In this document: piece by piece, positions 1 to 13,354 of the stretch
Layout of the letters: each line of letters opens with the position of its first letter
How positions within the stretch are numbered: the first letter of the stretch is position 1
Assembly: GCA_001986395.2 (NCBI GenBank)
Contig: MQVO02000039.1
Location: 1-64,000, forward strand
From: Irpex lacteus
Lineage: Eukaryota > Basidiomycota > Agaricomycetes > Polyporales > Irpicaceae
Direction: 5' to 3'
Length of the DNA stretch: 64,000 nt
The notes under the pieces: generated by a model
What the model was told of the DNA's origin: nothing
Seen by the model: only the letters and a program-made list of their open reading frames with translations
The model's database searches: none
Position numbers and translations under genes: made by a program

Positions 1-3000
1 GGAGAGCGCGGATACGGAAACAAAAAGCGCCCAACTGCAAGCGAGTTGGTGAGGGAGAATCCCGCGACGAAAGAGTCGAGTTGTTTGGGATGAAGCCTCC
101 GCCGCACGCAGCTTCGGCAGGAACAATCCCGCTACCACCGGCAGCTTCGGAAGGAAAAGGCGCCCAATTGGAGAGCGCGGATACGGAAACAAAAAAAAGC
201 GCCCAACTGCAAGCGAGTTGGTGAGGGAGAATCCCGCGACGAAAGAGTCGAGTTGTTTGGGATGAAGCCTCCGCCGCACGCAGCTTCGGCAGGAACAATC
301 CCGCTACCACCGGCAGCTTCGGAAGGAAAAGGCGCCCAATTGGAGACCGCGGATACGGACCCACAAATGCGGCAGTGAGGGAAAGAATGTATTATATTCG
401 AAGCATCATAAACCAGCAGCGACGTGTATCTGAGTATAGTTGATGCGTAGCTATAGCAATTTATCACATCCCGGGACGAATTCCGCTACCGACCGGCAGC
501 TTCGGAAGGAAAAGGCGCCCAATTGGAGAGCGCGGATACGGACCCACAAATGCGGCAGTGAGGGAAAGAATGTATTATATTCGAAGCATCATAAACCAGC
601 AGCGACGTGTATCTGAGTATAGTTGATGCGTAGCTATAGCAATTTATCACATCCCGGGACGAATTCCGCTACCACCGGCAGCTTCGGAAGGAAAAGGCGC
701 CCAATTGGAGAGCGCGGATACGGAAACAAAAAAGCGCCCAACTGCAAGCGAGTTGGTGAGGGAGAATCCCGCGACGAAAGAGTCGAGTTGTTTGGGATGA
801 AGCCTCCGCCGCACGCAGCTTCGGCAGGAACAATCCCGCTACCACCGGCAGCTTCGGAAGGAAAAGGCGCCCAATTGGAGAGCGCGGATACGGACCCACA
901 AATGCGGCAGTGAGGGAAAGAATGTATTATATTCGAAGCATCATAAACCAGCAGCGACGTGTATCTGAGTATAGTTGATGCGTAGCTATAGCAATTTATC
1001 ACATCCCGGGACGAATTCCGCTACCACCGGCAGCTTCGGAAGGAAAAGGCGCCCAATTGGAGAGCGCGGATACGGAAACAAAAAAGCGCCCAACTGCAAG
1101 CGAGTTGGTGAGGGAGAATCCCGCGACGAAAGAGTCGAGTTGTTTGGGATGAAGCCTCCGCCGCACGCAGCTTCGGCAGGAACAATCCCGCTACCACCGG
1201 CAGCTTCGGAAGGAAAAGGCGCCCAATTGGAGACCGCGGATACGGACCCACAAATGCGGCAGTGAGGGAAAGAATGTATTATATTCGAAGCATCGTAAAC
1301 CAGCAGCGACGTGTATCTGAGTATAGTTGATGCGTAGCTATAGCAATTTATCACATCCCGGGACGAATTCCGCTACCACCGGGCAGCTTCGGAAGGAAAA
1401 GGCGCCCAATTGGAGAGCGCGGATACGGACCCACAAATGCGGCAGTGAGGGAAAGAATGTATTATATTCGAAGCATCATAAACCAGCAGCGACGTGTATC
1501 TGAGTATAGTTGATGCGTAGCTATAGCAATTTATCACATCCCGGGACGAATTCCGCTACCACCGGCAGCTTCGGAAGGAAAAGGCGCCCAATTGGAGAGC
1601 GCGGATACGGAAACAAAAAAGCGCCCAACTGCAAGCGAGTTGGTGAGGGAGAATCCCGCGACGAAAGAGTCGAGTTGTTTGGGATGAAGCCTCCGCCGCA
1701 CGCAGCTTCGGCAGGAACAATCCCGCTACCACCGGCAGCTTCGGAAGGAAAAGGCGCCCAATTGGAGAGCGCGGATACGGAAACAAAAAAGCGCCCAACT
1801 GCAAGCGAGTTGGTGAGGGAGAATCCCGCGACGAAAGAGTCGAGTTGTTTGGGATGAAGCCTCCGCCGCACGCAGCTTCGGCAGGAACAATCCCGCTACC
1901 ACCGGGCAGCTTCGGAAGGAAAAGGCGCCCAATTGGAGAGCGCGGATACGGAAACAAAAAAGCGCCCAACTGCAAGCGAGTTGGTGAGGGAGAATCCCGC
2001 GACGAAAGAGTCGAGTTGTTTGGGATGAAGCCTCCGCCGCACGCAGCTTCGGCAGGAACAATCCCGCTACCACCGGCAGCTTCGGAAGGAAAAGGCGCCC
2101 AATTGGAGAGCGCGGATACGGAAACAAAAAAGCGCCCAACTGCAAGCGAGTTGGTGAGGGAGAATCCCGCGACGAAAGAGTCGAGTTGTTTGGGATGAAG
2201 CCTCCGCCGCACGCAGCTTCGGCAGGAACAATCCCGCTACCACCGGCAGCTTCGGAAGGAAAAGGCGCCCAATTGGAGAGCGCGGATACGGAAACAAAAA
2301 AGCGCCCAACTGCAAGCGAGTTGGTGAGGGAGAATCCCGCGACGAAAGAGTCGAGTTGTTTGGGATGAAGCCTCCGCCGCACGCAGCTTCGGCAGGAACA
2401 ATCCCGCTACCACCGGCAGCTTCGGAAGGAAAAGGCGCCCAATTGGAGACCGCGGATACGGACCCACAAATGCGGCAGTGAGGGAAAGAATGTATTATAT
2501 TCGAAGCATCGTAAACCAGCAGCGACGTGTATCTGAGTATAGTTGATGCGTAGCTATAGCAATTTATCACATCCCGGGACGAATTCCGCTACCACCGGCA
2601 GCTTCGGAAGGAAAAGGCGCCCAATTGGAGAGCGCGGATACGGAAACAAAAAAGCGCCCAACTGCAAGCGAGTTGGTGAGGGAGAATCCCGCGACGAAAG
2701 AGTCGAGTTGTTTGGGATGAAGCCTCCGCCGCACGCAGCTTCGGCAGGAACAATCCCGCTACCACCGGCAGCTTCGGAAGGAAAAGGCGCCCAATTGGAG
2801 AGCGCGGATACGGAAACAAAAAAGCGCCCAACTGCAAGCGAGTTGGTGAGGGAGAATCCCGCGACGAAAGAGTCGAGTTGTTTGGGATGAAGCCTCCGCC
2901 GCACGCAGCTTCGGCAGGAACAATCCCGCTACCACCGGCAGCTTCGGAAGGAAAAGGCGCCCAATTGGAGAGCGCGGATACGGAAACAAAAAAGCGCCCA

Positions 3001-6000
3001 ACTGCAAGCGAGTTGGTGAGGGAGAATCCCGCGACGAAAGAGTCGAGTTGTTTGGGATGAAGCCTCCGCCGCACGCAGCTTCGGCAGGAACAATCCCGCT
3101 ACCACCGGCAGCTTCGGAAGGAAAAGGCGCCCAATTGGAGAGCGCGGATACGGACCCACAAATGCGGCAGTGAGGGAAAGAATGTATTATATTCGAAGCA
3201 TCGTAAACCAGCAGCGACGTGTATCTGAGTATAGTTGATGCGTAGCTATAGCAATTTATCACATCCCGGGACGAATTCCGCTACCACCGGCAGCTTCGGA
3301 AGGAAAAGGCGCCCAATTGGAGAGCGCGGATACGGAAACAAAAAAGCGCCCAACTGCAAGCGAGTTGGTGAGGGAGAATCCCGCGACGAAAGAGTCGAGT
3401 TGTTTGGGATGAAGCCTCCGCCGCACGCAGCTTCGGCAGGAACAATCCCGCTACCACCGGCAGCTTCGGAAGGAAAAGGCGCCCAATTGGAGAGCGCGGA
3501 TACGGAAACAAAAAAGCGCCCAACTGCAAGCGAGTTGGTGAGGGAGAATCCCGCGACGAAAGAGTCGAGTTGTTTGGGATGAAGCCTCCGCCGCACGCAG
3601 CTTCGGCAGGAACAATCCCGCTACCACCGGCAGCTTCGGAAGGAAAAGGCGCCCAATTGGAGAGCGCGGATACGGAAACAAAAAAGCGCCCAACTGCAAG
3701 CGAGTTGGTGAGGGAGAATCCCGCGACGAAAGAGTCGAGTTGTTTGGGATGAAGCCTCCGCCGCACGCAGCTTCGGCAGGAACAATCCCGCTACCACCGG
3801 CAGCTTCGGAAGGAAAAGGCGCCCAATTGGAGAGCGCGGATACGGAAACAAAAAAGCGCCCAACTGCAAGCGAGTTGGTGAGGGAGAATCCCGCGACGAA
3901 AGAGTCGAGTTGTTTGGGATGAAGCCTCCGCCGCACGCAGCTTCGGCAGGAACAATCCCGCTACCACCGGCAGCTTCGGAAGGAAAAGGCGCCCAATTGG
4001 AGAGCGCGGATACGGACCCACAAATGCGGCAGTGAGGGAAAGAATGTATTATATTCGAAGCATCATAAACCAGCAGCGACGTGTATCTGAGTATAGTTGA
4101 TGCGTAGCTATAGCAATTTATCACATCCCGGGACGAATTCCGCTACCACCGGCAGCTTCGGAAGGAAAAGGCGCCCAATTGGAGAGCGCGGATACGGAAA
4201 CAAAAAAGCGCCCAACTGCAAGCGAGTTGGTGAGGGAGAATCCCGCGACGAAAGAGTCGAGTTGTTTGGGATGAAGCCTCCGCCGCACGCAGCTTCGGCA
4301 GGAACAATCCCGCTACCACCGGCAGCTTCGGAAGGAAAAGGCGCCCAATTGGAGAGCGCGGATACGGAAACAAAAAAGCGCCCAACTGCAAGCGAGTTGG
4401 TGAGGGAGAATCCCGCGACGAAAGAGTCGAGTTGTTTGGGATGAAGCCTCCGCCGCACGCAGCTTCGGCAGGAACAATCCCGCTACCACCGGCAGCTTCG
4501 GAAGGAAAAGGCGCCCAATTGGAGAGCGCGGATACGGAAACAAAAAAGCGCCCAACTGCAAGCGAGTTGGTGAGGGAGAATCCCGCGACGAAAGAGTCGA
4601 GTTGTTTGGGATGAAGCCTCCGCCGCACGCAGCTTCGGCAGGAACAATCCCGCTACCACCGGCAGCTTCGGAAGGAAAAGGCGCCCAATTGGAGAGCGCG
4701 GATACGGACCCACAAATGCGGCAGTGAGGGAAAGAATGTATTATATTCGAAGCATCGTAAACCAGCAGCGACGTGTATCTGAGTATAGTTGATGCGTAGC
4801 TATAGCAATTTATCACATCCCGGGACGAATTCCGCTACCACCGGCAGCTTCGGAAGGAAAAGGCGCCCAATTGGAGAGCGCGGATACGGAAACAAAAAAG
4901 CGCCCAACTGCAAGCGAGTTGGTGAGGGAGAATCCCGCGACGAAAGAGTCGAGTTGTTTGGGATGAAGCCTCCGCCGCACGCAGCTTCGGCAGGAACAAT
5001 CCCGCTACCACCGGCAGCTTCGGAAGGAAAAGGCGCCCAATTGGAGAGCGCGGATACGGAAACAAAAAAGCGCCCAACTGCAAGCGAGTTGGTGAGGGAG
5101 AATCCCGCGACGAAAGAGTCGAGTTGTTTGGGATGAAGCCTCCGCCGCACGCAGCTTCGGCAGGAACAATCCCGCTACCACCGGCAGCTTCGGAAGGAAA
5201 AGGCGCCCAATTGGAGAGCGCGGATACGGAAACAAAAAAGCGCCCAACTGCAAGCGAGTTGGTGAGGGAGAATCCCGCGACGAAAGAGTCGAGTTGTTTG
5301 GGATGAAGCCTCCGCCGCACGCAGCTTCGGCAGGAACAATCCCGCTACCACCGGCAGCTTCGGAAGGAAAAGGCGCCCAATTGGAGAGCGCGGATACGGA
5401 AACAAAAAAGCGCCCAACTGCAAGCGAGTTGGTGAGGGAGAATCCCGCGACGAAAGAGTCGAGTTGTTTGGGATGAAGCCTCCGCCGCACGCAGCTTCGG
5501 CAGGAACAATCCCGCTACCACCGGCAGCTTCGGAAGGAAAAGGCGCCCAATTGGAGAGCGCGGATACGGAAACAAAAAAGCGCCCAACTGCAAGCGAGTT
5601 GGTGAGGGAGAATCCCGCGACGAAAGAGTCGAGTTGTTTGGGATGAAGCCTCCGCCGCACGCAGCTTCGGCAGGAACAATCCCGCTACCACCGGCAGCTT
5701 CGGAAGGAAAAGGCGCCCAATTGGAGAGCGCGGATACGGAAACAAAAAAGCGCCCAACTGCAAGCGAGTTGGTGAGGGAGAATCCCGCGACGAAAGAGTC
5801 GAGTTGTTTGGGATGAAGCCTCCGCCGCACGCAGCTTCGGCAGGAACAATCCCGCTACCACCGGCAGCTTCGGAAGGAAAAGGCGCCCAATTGGAGAGCG
5901 CGGATACGGAAACAAAAAAGCGCCCAACTGCAAGCGAGTTGGTGAGGGAGAATCCCGCGACGAAAGAGTCGAGTTGTTTGGGATGAAGCCTCCGCCGCAC

Positions 6001-7249
6001 GCAGCTTCGGCAGGAACAATCCCGCTACCACCGGCAGCTTCGGAAGGAAAAGGCGCCCAATTGGAGAGCGCGGATACGGAAACAAAAAAGCGCCCAACTG
6101 CAAGCGAGTTGGTGAGGGAGAATCCCGCGACGAAAGAGTCGAGTTGTTTGGGATGAAGCCTCCGCCGCACGCAGCTTCGGCAGGAACAATCCCGCTACCA
6201 CCGGCAGCTTCGGAAGGAAAAGGCGCCCAATTGGAGAGCGCGGATACGGACCCACAAATGCGGCAGTGAGGGAAAGAATGTATTATATTCGAAGCATCGT
6301 AAACCAGCAGCGACGTGTATCTGAGTATAGTTGATGCGTAGCTATAGCAATTTATCACATCCCGGGACGAATTCCGCTACCACCGGCAGCTTCGGAAGGA
6401 AAAGGCGCCCAATTGGAGAGCGCGGATACGGAAACAAAAAAGCGCCCAACTGCAAGCGAGTTGGTGAGGGAGAATCCCGCGACGACAGAGTCGAGTTGTT
6501 TGGGATGAAGCCTCCGCCGCACGCAGCTTCGGCAGGAACAATCCCGCTACCACCGGCAGCTTCGGAAGGAAAAGGCGCCCAATTGGAGAGCGCGGATACG
6601 GACCCACAAATGCGGCAGTGAGGGAAAGAATGTATTATATTCGAAGCATCATAAACCAGCAGCGACGTGTATCTGAGTATAGTTGATGCGTAGCTATAGC
6701 AATTTATCACATCCCGGGACGAATTCCGCTACCACCGGCAGCTTCGGAAGGAAAAGGCGCCCAATTGGAGAGCGCGGATACGGAAACAAAAAAGCGCCCA
6801 ACTGCAAGCGAGTTGGTGAGGGAGAATCCCGCGACGAAAGAGTCGAGTTGTTTGGGATGAAGCCTCCGCCGCACGCAGCTTCGGCAGGAACAATCCCGCT
6901 ACCACCGGCAGCTTCGGAAGGAAAAGGCGCCCAATTGGAGAGCGCGGATACGGAAACAAAAAAGCGCCCAACTGCAAGCGAGTTGGTGAGGGAGAATCCC
7001 GCGACGAAAGAGTCGAGTTGTTTGGGATGAAGCCTCCGCCGCACGCAGCTTCGGCAGGAACAATCCCGCTACCACCGGCAGCTTCGGAAGGAAAAGGCGC
7101 CCAATTGGAGAGCGCGGATACGGACCCACAAATGCGGCAGTGAGGGAAAGAATGTATTATATTCGAAGCATCATAAACCAGCAGCGACGTGTATCTGAGT
7201 ATAGTTGATGCGTAGCTATAGCAATTTATCACATCCCGGGACGAATTCC

Positions 7250-8010
7250 GCTACCCGCGCTTCGAAGGAAAAGGCAATTGGAGAGCGCGGATACGGAAAA
7301 AAAAGCGCCAACTGCAAGCGAGTTGGTGAGGGAGAATCCGCGACGACAGAGTCGAGTTGTTGGGATGAGCCTCCGCCGCACGCAGCTTCGGCAAAAAGAA
7401 GCATTCGAAAAAAGCGAATGAGACGCATACGGAACAAATGCGCAGTAAAAAAAAAAAAATAAAACAGCAGCGAGGTATGAGAAGTTGATGCGTAGCTATA
7501 GCAATTTATCACATCCCGGGACGAATTCCGCTACCACCGGCAGCTTCGGAAGGAAAAGGCGCCCAATTGGAGAGCGCGGATACGGAAACAAAAAAGCGCC
7601 CAACTGCAAGCGAGTGGTGAGGGAGAATCCCGCGACGAAAGAGTCGAGTTGTTTGGGATGAAGCCTCCGCCGCACGCAGCTTCGGCAGGACAATCCCGCT
7701 ACCACCGGCAGCTTCGGAAGGAAAAGGCGCCCAATTGGAGAGCGCGGATACGGAAACAAAAAAGCGCCCAACTGCAAGCGAGTTGGTGAGGGAGAATCCC
7801 GCGACGAAAGAGTCGAGTTGTTTGGGATGAAGCCTCCGCCGCACGCAGCTTCGGCAGGAACAATCCGCTACACCGCAGCTTCGGAAGGAAAAGGCGCCAT
7901 TGGAGAGCGCGGATACGAAAAAAAAGCGAACGCAAGCGAGTTGGGAGGAGAATCCGCGACGAAGGTCGAGTTGGGGATAAGCCTCCGCGCACCAGCTTCG
8001 CAGGAACAAC
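7250..8010. repeat. Degraded satellite segment with many small deletions
   Basis: Two stretches (about 7250-7485 and 7860-8010) are clearly A/B monomers but carry many one- to few-base losses, such as ctacccgcgcttcgaagg instead of ctaccaccggcagcttcgg, and a poly-A run near 7447. The monomers between and around them are nearly perfect. Losses are spread over the unit and often shorten runs of the same base. Either old decayed units have escaped homogenisation, or this is a poorly polished stretch of a long-read assembly. The sequence alone cannot separate these. Confidence 0.75.
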
Positions 8011-11000
8011 CCGCTACCACCGGCAGCTTCGGAAGGAAAAGGCGCCCAATTGGAGACCGCGGATACGGACCCACAAATGCGGCAGTGAGGGAAAGAATGT
8101 ATTATATTCGAAGCATCATAAACCAGCAGCGACGTGTATCTGAGTATAGTTGATGCGTAGCTATAGCAATTTATCACATCCCGGGACGAATTCCGCTACC
8201 ACCGGCAGCTTCGGAAGGAAAAGGCGCCCAATTGGAGAGCGCGGATACGGAAACAAAAAAGCGCCCAACTGCAAGCGAGTTGGTGAGGGAGAATCCCGCG
8301 ACGAAAGAGTCGAGTTGTTTGGGATGAAGCCTCCGCCGCACGCAGCTTCGGCAGGAACAATCCCGCTACCACCGGCAGCTTCGGAAGGAAAAGGCGCCCA
8401 ATTGGAGAGCGCGGATACGGAAACAAAAAAGCGCCCAACTGCAAGCGAGTTGGTGAGGGAGAATCCCGCGACGACAGAGTCGAGTTGTTTGGGATGAAGC
8501 CTCCGCCGCACGCAGCTTCGGCAGGAACAATCCCGCTACCACCGGCAGCTTCGGAAGGAAAAGGCGCCCAATTGGAGAGCGCGGATACGGACCCACAAAT
8601 GCGGCAGTGAGGGAAAGAATGTATTATATTCGAAGCATCATAAACCAGCAGCGACGTGTATCTGAGTATAGTTGATGCGTAGCTATAGCAATTTATCACA
8701 TCCCGGGACGAATTCCGCTACCACCGGCAGCTTCGGAAGGAAAAGGCGCCCAATTGGAGAGCGCGGATACGGAAACAAAAAAGCGCCCAACTGCAAGCGA
8801 GTTGGTGAGGGAGAATCCCGCGACGAAAGAGTCGAGTTGTTTGGGATGAAGCCTCCGCCGCACGCAGCTTCGGCAGGAACAATCCCGCTACCACCGGCAG
8901 CTTCGGAAGGAAAAGGCGCCCAATTGGAGAGCGCGGATACGGAAACAAAAAAGCGCCCAACTGCAAGCGAGTTGGTGAGGGAGAATCCCGCGACGAAAGA
9001 GTCGAGTTGTTTGGGATCAAGCCTCCGCTGCACGCAGCTTCGGCAGGAACAATCCCGCTACCACCGGCAGCTTCGGAAGGAAAAGGCGCCCAATTGGAGA
9101 CCGCGGATACGGACCCACAAATGCGGCAGTGAGGGAAAGAATGTATTATATTCGAAGCATCATAAACCAGCAGCGACGTGTATCTGAGTATAGTTGATGC
9201 GTAGCTATAGCAATTTATCACATCCCGGGACGAATTCCGCTACCACCGGCAGCTTCGGAAGGAAAAGGCGCCCAATTGGAGAGCGCGGATACGGAAACAA
9301 AAAAGCGCCCAACTGCAAGCGAGTTGGTGAGGGAGAATCCCGCGACGAAAGAGTCGAGTTGTTTGGGATGAAGCCTCCGCCGCACGCAGCTTCGGCAGGA
9401 ACAATCCCGCTACCACCGGCAGCTTCGGAAGGAAAAGGCGCCCAATTGGAGAGCGCGGATACGGAAACAAAAAAGCGCCCAACTGCAAGCGAGTTGGTGA
9501 GGGAGAATCCCGCGACGACAGAGTCGAGTTGTTTGGGATGAAGCCTCCGCCGCACGCAGCTTCGGCAGGAACAATCCCGCTACCACCGGCAGCTTCGGAA
9601 GGAAAAGGCGCCCAATTGGAGAGCGCGGATACGGACCCACAAATGCGGCAGTGAGGGAAAGAATGTATTATATTCGAAGCATCATAAACCAGCAGCGACG
9701 TGTATCTGAGTATAGTTGATGCGTAGCTATAGCAATTTATCACATCCCGGGACGAATTCCGCTACCACCGGCAGCTTCGGAAGGAAAAGGCGCCCAATTG
9801 GAGAGCGCGGATACGGAAACAAAAAAGCGCCCAACTGCAAGCGAGTTGGTGAGGGAGAATCCCGCGACGAAAGAGTCGAGTTGTTTGGGATGAAGCCTCC
9901 GCCGCACGCAGCTTCGGCAGGAACAATCCCGCTACCACCGGCAGCTTCGGAAGGAAAAGGCGCCCAATTGGAGAGCGCGGATACGGAAACAAAAAAGCGC
10001 CCAACTGCAAGCGAGTTGGTGAGGGAGAATCCCGCGACGAAAGAGTCGAGTTGTTTGGGATGAAGCCTCCGCCGCACGCAGCTTCGGCAGGAACAATCCC
10101 GCTACCACCGGCAGCTTCGGAAGGAAAAGGCGCCCAATTGGAGAGCGCGGATACGGACCCACAAATGCGGCAGTGAGGGAAAGAATGTATTATATTCGAA
10201 GCATCATAAACCAGCAGCGACGTGTATCTGAGTATAGTTGATGCGTAGCTATAGCAATTTATCACATCCCGGGACGAATTCCGCTACCACCGGCAGCTTC
10301 GGAAGGAAAAGGCGCCCAATTGGAGAGCGCGGATACGGAAACAAAAAAGCGCCCAACTGCAAGCGAGTTGGTGAGGGAGAATCCCGCGACGACAGAGTCG
10401 AGTTGTTTGGGATGAAGCCTCCGCCGCACGCAGCTTCGGCAGGAACAATCCCGCTACCACCGGCAGCTTCGGAAGGAAAAGGCGCCCAATTGGAGACCGC
10501 GGATACGGACCCACAAATGCGGCAGTGAGGGAAAGAATGTATTATATTCGAAGCATCATAAACCAGCAGCGAGGTGTATCTGAGTATAGTTGATGCGTAG
10601 CTATAGCAATTTATCACATCCCGGGACGAATTCCGCTACCACCGGCAGCTTCGGAAGGAAAAGGCGCCCAATTGGAGAGCGCGGATACGGAAACAAAAAA
10701 GCGCCCAACTGCAAGCGAGTTGGTGAGGGAGAATCCCGCGACGAAAGAGTCGAGTTGTTTGGGATGAAGCCTCCGCCGCACGCAGCTTCGGCAGGAACAA
10801 TCCCGCTACCACCGGCAGCTTCGGAAGGAAAAGGCGCCCAATTGGAGAGCGCGGATACGGAAACAAAAAAGCGCCCAACTGCAAGCGAGTTGGTGAGGGA
10901 GAATCCCGCGACGAAAGAGTCGAGTTGTTTGGGATGAAGCCTCCGCCGCACGCAGCTTCGGCAGGAACAATCCCGCTACCACCGGCAGCTTCGGAAGGAA

Positions 11001-12689
11001 AAGGCGCCCAATTGGAGAGCGCGGATACGGAAACAAAAAAGCGCCCAACTGCAAGCGAGTTGGTGAGGGAGAATCCCGCGACGAAAGAGTCGAGTTGTTT
11101 GGGATGAAGCCTCCGCCGCACGCAGCTTCGGCAGGAACAATCCCGCTACCACCGGCAGCTTCGGAAGGAAAAGGCGCCCAATTGGAGAGCGCGGATACGG
11201 AAACAAAAAAGCGCCCAACTGCAAGCGAGTTGGTGAGGGAGAATCCCGCGACGAAAGAGTCGAGTTGTTTGGGATCAAGCCTCCGCTGCACGCAGCTTCG
11301 GCAGGAACAATCCCGCTACCACCGGCAGCTTCGGAAGGAAAAGGCGCCCAATTGGAGACCGCGGATACGGACCCACAAATGCGGCAGTGAGGGAAAGAAT
11401 GTATTATATTCGAAGCATCATAAACCAGCAGCGACGTGTATCTGAGTATAGTTGATGCGTAGCTATAGCAATTTATCACATCCCGGGACGAATTCCGCTA
11501 CCACCGGCAGCTTCGGAAGGAAAAGGCGCCCAATTGGAGAGCGCGGATACGGAAACAAAAAAGCGCCCAACTGCAAGCGAGTTGGTGAGGGAGAATCCCG
11601 CGACGAAAGAGTCGAGTTGTTTGGGATGAAGCCTCCGCCGCACGCAGCTTCGGCAGGAACAATCCCGCTACCACCGGCAGCTTCGGAAGGAAAAGGCGCC
11701 CAATTGGAGACCGCGGATACGGACCCACAAATGCGGCAGTGAGGGAAAGAATGTATTATATTCGAAGCATCATAAACCAGCAGCGAGGTGTATCTGAGTA
11801 TAGTTGATGCGTAGCTATAGCAATTTATCACATCCCGGGACGAATTCCGCTACCACCGGCAGCTTCGGAAGGAAAAGGCGCCCAATTGGAGAGCGCGGAT
11901 ACGGAAACAAAAAAGCGCCCAACTGCAAGCGAGTTGGTGAGGGAGAATCCCGCGACGAAAGAGTCGAGTTGTTTGGGATGAAGCCTCCGCCGCACGCAGC
12001 TTCGGCAGGAACAATCCCGCTACCACCGGCAGCTTCGGAAGGAAAAGGCGCCCAATTGGAGAGCGCGGATACGGACCCACAAATGCGGCAGTGAGGGAAA
12101 GAATGTATTATATTCGAAGCATCGTAAACCAGCAGCGACGTGTATCTGAGTATAGTTGATGCGTAGCTATAGCAATTTATCACATCCCGGGACGAATTCC
12201 GCTACCACCGGCAGCTTCGGAAGGAAAAGGCGCCCAATTGGAGAGCGCGGATACGGAAACAAAAAAGCGCCCAACTGCAAGCGAGTTGGTGAGGGAGAAT
12301 CCCGCGACGAAAGAGTCGAGTTGTTTGGGATGAAGCCTCCGCCGCACGCAGCTTCGGCAGGAACAATCCCGCTACCACCGGCAGCTTCGGAAGGAAAAGG
12401 CGCCCAATTGGAGAGCGCGGATACGGACCCACAAATGCGGCAGTGAGGGAAAGAATGTATTATATTCGAAGCATCGTAAACCAGCAGCGAGGTGTATCTG
12501 AGTATAGTTGATGCGTAGCTATAGCAATTTATCACATCCCGGGACGAATTCCGCTACCACCGGCAGCTTCGGAAGGAAAAGGCGCCCAATTGGAGAGCGC
12601 GGATACGGAAACAAAAAAGCGCCCAACTGCAAGCGAGTTGGTGAGGGAGAATCCCGCGACGAAAGAGTCGAGTTGTTTGGGATGAAGCC

Positions 12690-13002
12690 TCCGCCGCACG
12701 CACGCAAGCTTCGGGCAAGGGGAAGGAACAATCCCGGCTATATTCGAGCTACCAGGCAGCTTCGGAAGGAAAAGGCGCCCCAATTGGAGAGCGCGGATAC
12801 GGAAACAAAAAAGCGCCCAACTACAAGCGAGTTGGTGAGGGAGAATCCCGGGGACGAATTCCGGCCTAACCGGACCAGGCAGCTTCGGATGGAAAAGGCG
12901 CCCAATTGGAGAGCGCGGATACGGACCCACAAATGCGGCAGTGAGGGAAAGAATATATTATATTCGAAGCATCATAAACCAGCAGCGACGTGTATCTGAG
13001 TA
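12690..13002. repeat. Diverged right edge of the satellite array
   Basis: The last higher-order unit is scrambled by small insertions (cgcacgcaagcttcgggcaaggggaagg), a changed joint (cggctatattcgagctaccagg) and a hybrid near 12850 (cccggggacgaattccggcc). Diverged terminal units are usual at satellite edges because they take part less in homogenisation. The array stops at 13002 after gtatctgagta, where it joins gcaggtacgtctgac, which is the end of Argonaute exon 3 plus its intron donor. The same joint recurs at 15443, 27620 and 34359. Confidence 0.85.
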
Positions 13003-13354
13003 GCAGGTACGTCTGACTTGATTACTACGCATCGTGTATTATGTCTGCTACATATGTAACCTGGCTGATTGCTGCTTCCAGTTTGATGTCAATTTGGCCA
13101 AAAATCCGAACTCGAAGTTTGGAAAGTTCAGTGTTCAGGTCACCCCAGTTCAAGTAATCGAAGTAGTTTTCACGGCATGGTCAAGTTCGATGTTGCTTTG
13201 TCAGGGCGATATCTTGGCTGATGACATCTAGCATACCTCATAAACACTACCAAACAACTCGACTCTTTGATCACGCATCGCAACACGTCGCGGAGCCGTT
13301 GCCAAAGACACAATCCTTCTTAGCCTAGCAATGCCTAGCCTATCCCATAACCTA
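13003..13354 (+). pseudogene. Argonaute exon 4 fragment with upstream intron, fused to the satellite edge
   Basis: The segment starts with the last 4 nt of exon 3 (gcag), then the 75-nt intron (gtacgtctgac to tgcttccag) and exon 4 from 13082 to the stop at 13231, encoding FDVNLAKNPNSKFGKF and a short tail. It has no start codon or upstream exons because satellite DNA replaces them at 13002. It matches exon 4 of the complete 5'-end copies except for a few changes (R to W near the end). The T tail follows. It is a dead fragment and useful mainly as a duplication marker. Confidence 0.8.

Larger units (their letters stand above)
1..13002. repeat. Satellite array, A (170 bp) / B (182 bp) higher-order repeat
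   Basis: This stretch is a tandem array of two monomers sharing their first ~60 bp (from accaccggcagcttcgg to gcggatacgga). Monomer A (170 bp) continues with aacaaaaaagcgcccaac and ends ggaacaatcccgct. Monomer B (182 bp) continues with cccacaaatgcggcagtg, then an AT-richer tail (gtattatattcgaagcatc, gatgcgtagctatagc) and ends gacgaattccgct. The order is A(n)B, with n from 0 to 8 and most often 1 or 2; A+B is 352 bp. I count roughly 50 A and 23 B units. Copies differ by a few shared variants (gagcgcgg/gaccgcgg, gacgaaag/gacgacag, atcataaa/atcgtaaa), as expected from unequal crossing-over. Open frames on both strands simply recur with the unit and show no protein family. Centromeric, subtelomeric or knob-like location is inference. 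Confidence 0.97.

Noticed and set aside
132..12999. Many open frames of 60-218 codons on both strands of the satellite
   Set aside because: They recur with the 170/182-bp unit, exist on both strands at once and match no protein pattern. They come from a GC-rich repeat with few stops.
1..13002. CRISPR-like array
   Set aside because: The spacers are not unique. Whole monomers repeat, unit length is 170-182 bp and the genome is eukaryotic.
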